Positions 63,899 to 64,000 of a DNA stretch of 64,000 nucleotides are shown here, in pieces (the first letter of the stretch is position 1; each line of letters starts with the position of its first letter). The translations under genes were made by a program, and so were the position numbers. The notes beneath the pieces are model-generated. The model ran no database searches and was not told the origin of the DNA. It saw only the letters and a list, made by a program, of their open reading frames with translations. The stretch comes from Hippopus hippopus (Eukaryota; Mollusca; Bivalvia; Cardiida; Cardiidae). The stretch spans positions 5,194,242 to 5,258,241 of the forward strand of contig OX328097.1 in assembly GCA_946811185.2 (NCBI GenBank), given 5' to 3'.

Positions 63899-64000
63899 TA
63901 ACGCATCTGCAAAAAGGTTTGACCCAAGTCAGCCTGCGCTGTCCGCGCACGCTGACTTGGGTCAAACCTTTTTGCTTTTTGTAAATTTTCTGCATATCCA
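63899..64000. mobile_element. GAGCCATGCTC MITE, partial at window edge
   Basis: Hairpin acccaagtcagcctgcgctg and complement of the same, with aaaaggttt arms; cut by the window end. Confidence 0.7.

Overview
The window looks like metazoan nuclear DNA, most likely from a bivalve mollusc. It holds spliced animal genes with long introns, many short non-autonomous transposons and tRNA-derived SINEs, and degenerate TTAGGG-like repeats. The phylum is an inference from repeat style and gene type.

Bases 1 to about 10,700 are an AT-rich, intron-free block of 15 open frames that I read as an integrated Polinton/Maverick (adintovirus-like) element. On the minus strand, from left to right, lie: a double-jelly-roll major capsid protein running off the left edge, an unknown 119-aa protein, a Lys/Ala-rich 132-aa protein, a 288-aa DUF8207-like protein, a 222-aa membrane/coiled-coil protein, a dUTPase-fold-like protein lacking the catalytic tyrosine, a Gly-rich protein with GLYLK repeats, a penton-like minor capsid protein and a packaging ATPase. 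A divergent AT-rich promoter at 6219-6256 then drives plus-strand genes: a zinc-ribbon peptide, a parvovirus-type phospholipase A2, a chromodomain integrase, an adenain-like protease and a fibre-like protein. A convergent pair of minus-strand paralogues, one with a C-terminal RING finger, closes the block. No DNA polymerase B is in view; it would lie left of the window or be lost. Capsid, penton, ATPase and protease form the virion-making set; the integrase explains the chromosomal location.

Bases 10,961-11,192 are a telomere-like minisatellite. At 11,285-11,384 there is a minus-strand 5S rRNA-like gene with an internal deletion. Three minus-strand exons at 11,562-15,919 join in frame into the start of a SIRT2-like deacetylase. 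The exons that should follow are not seen before the viral block, so the element probably sits in an intron of this gene or has replaced its 3' part.

From 26,737 to 49,140 ten minus-strand exons join in perfect phase into 473 codons of a cathepsin F-like cysteine protease (Cys, His and Asn all present), with an unusual array of seven 15-residue repeats in the pro-region. Its signal-peptide exon(s) were not found. At 60,721-60,864 a separate minus-strand terminal exon encodes a GPI-anchor-like C terminus of an unrecognised protein.

The remaining DNA, including introns, is dominated by one TTAA-flanked palindromic MITE family (piggyBac-like, several dozen copies and remnants), Helitron-like elements with tandem internal repeats, several other hairpin MITEs, and SINEs. 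Nested insertions give a relative order of activity.
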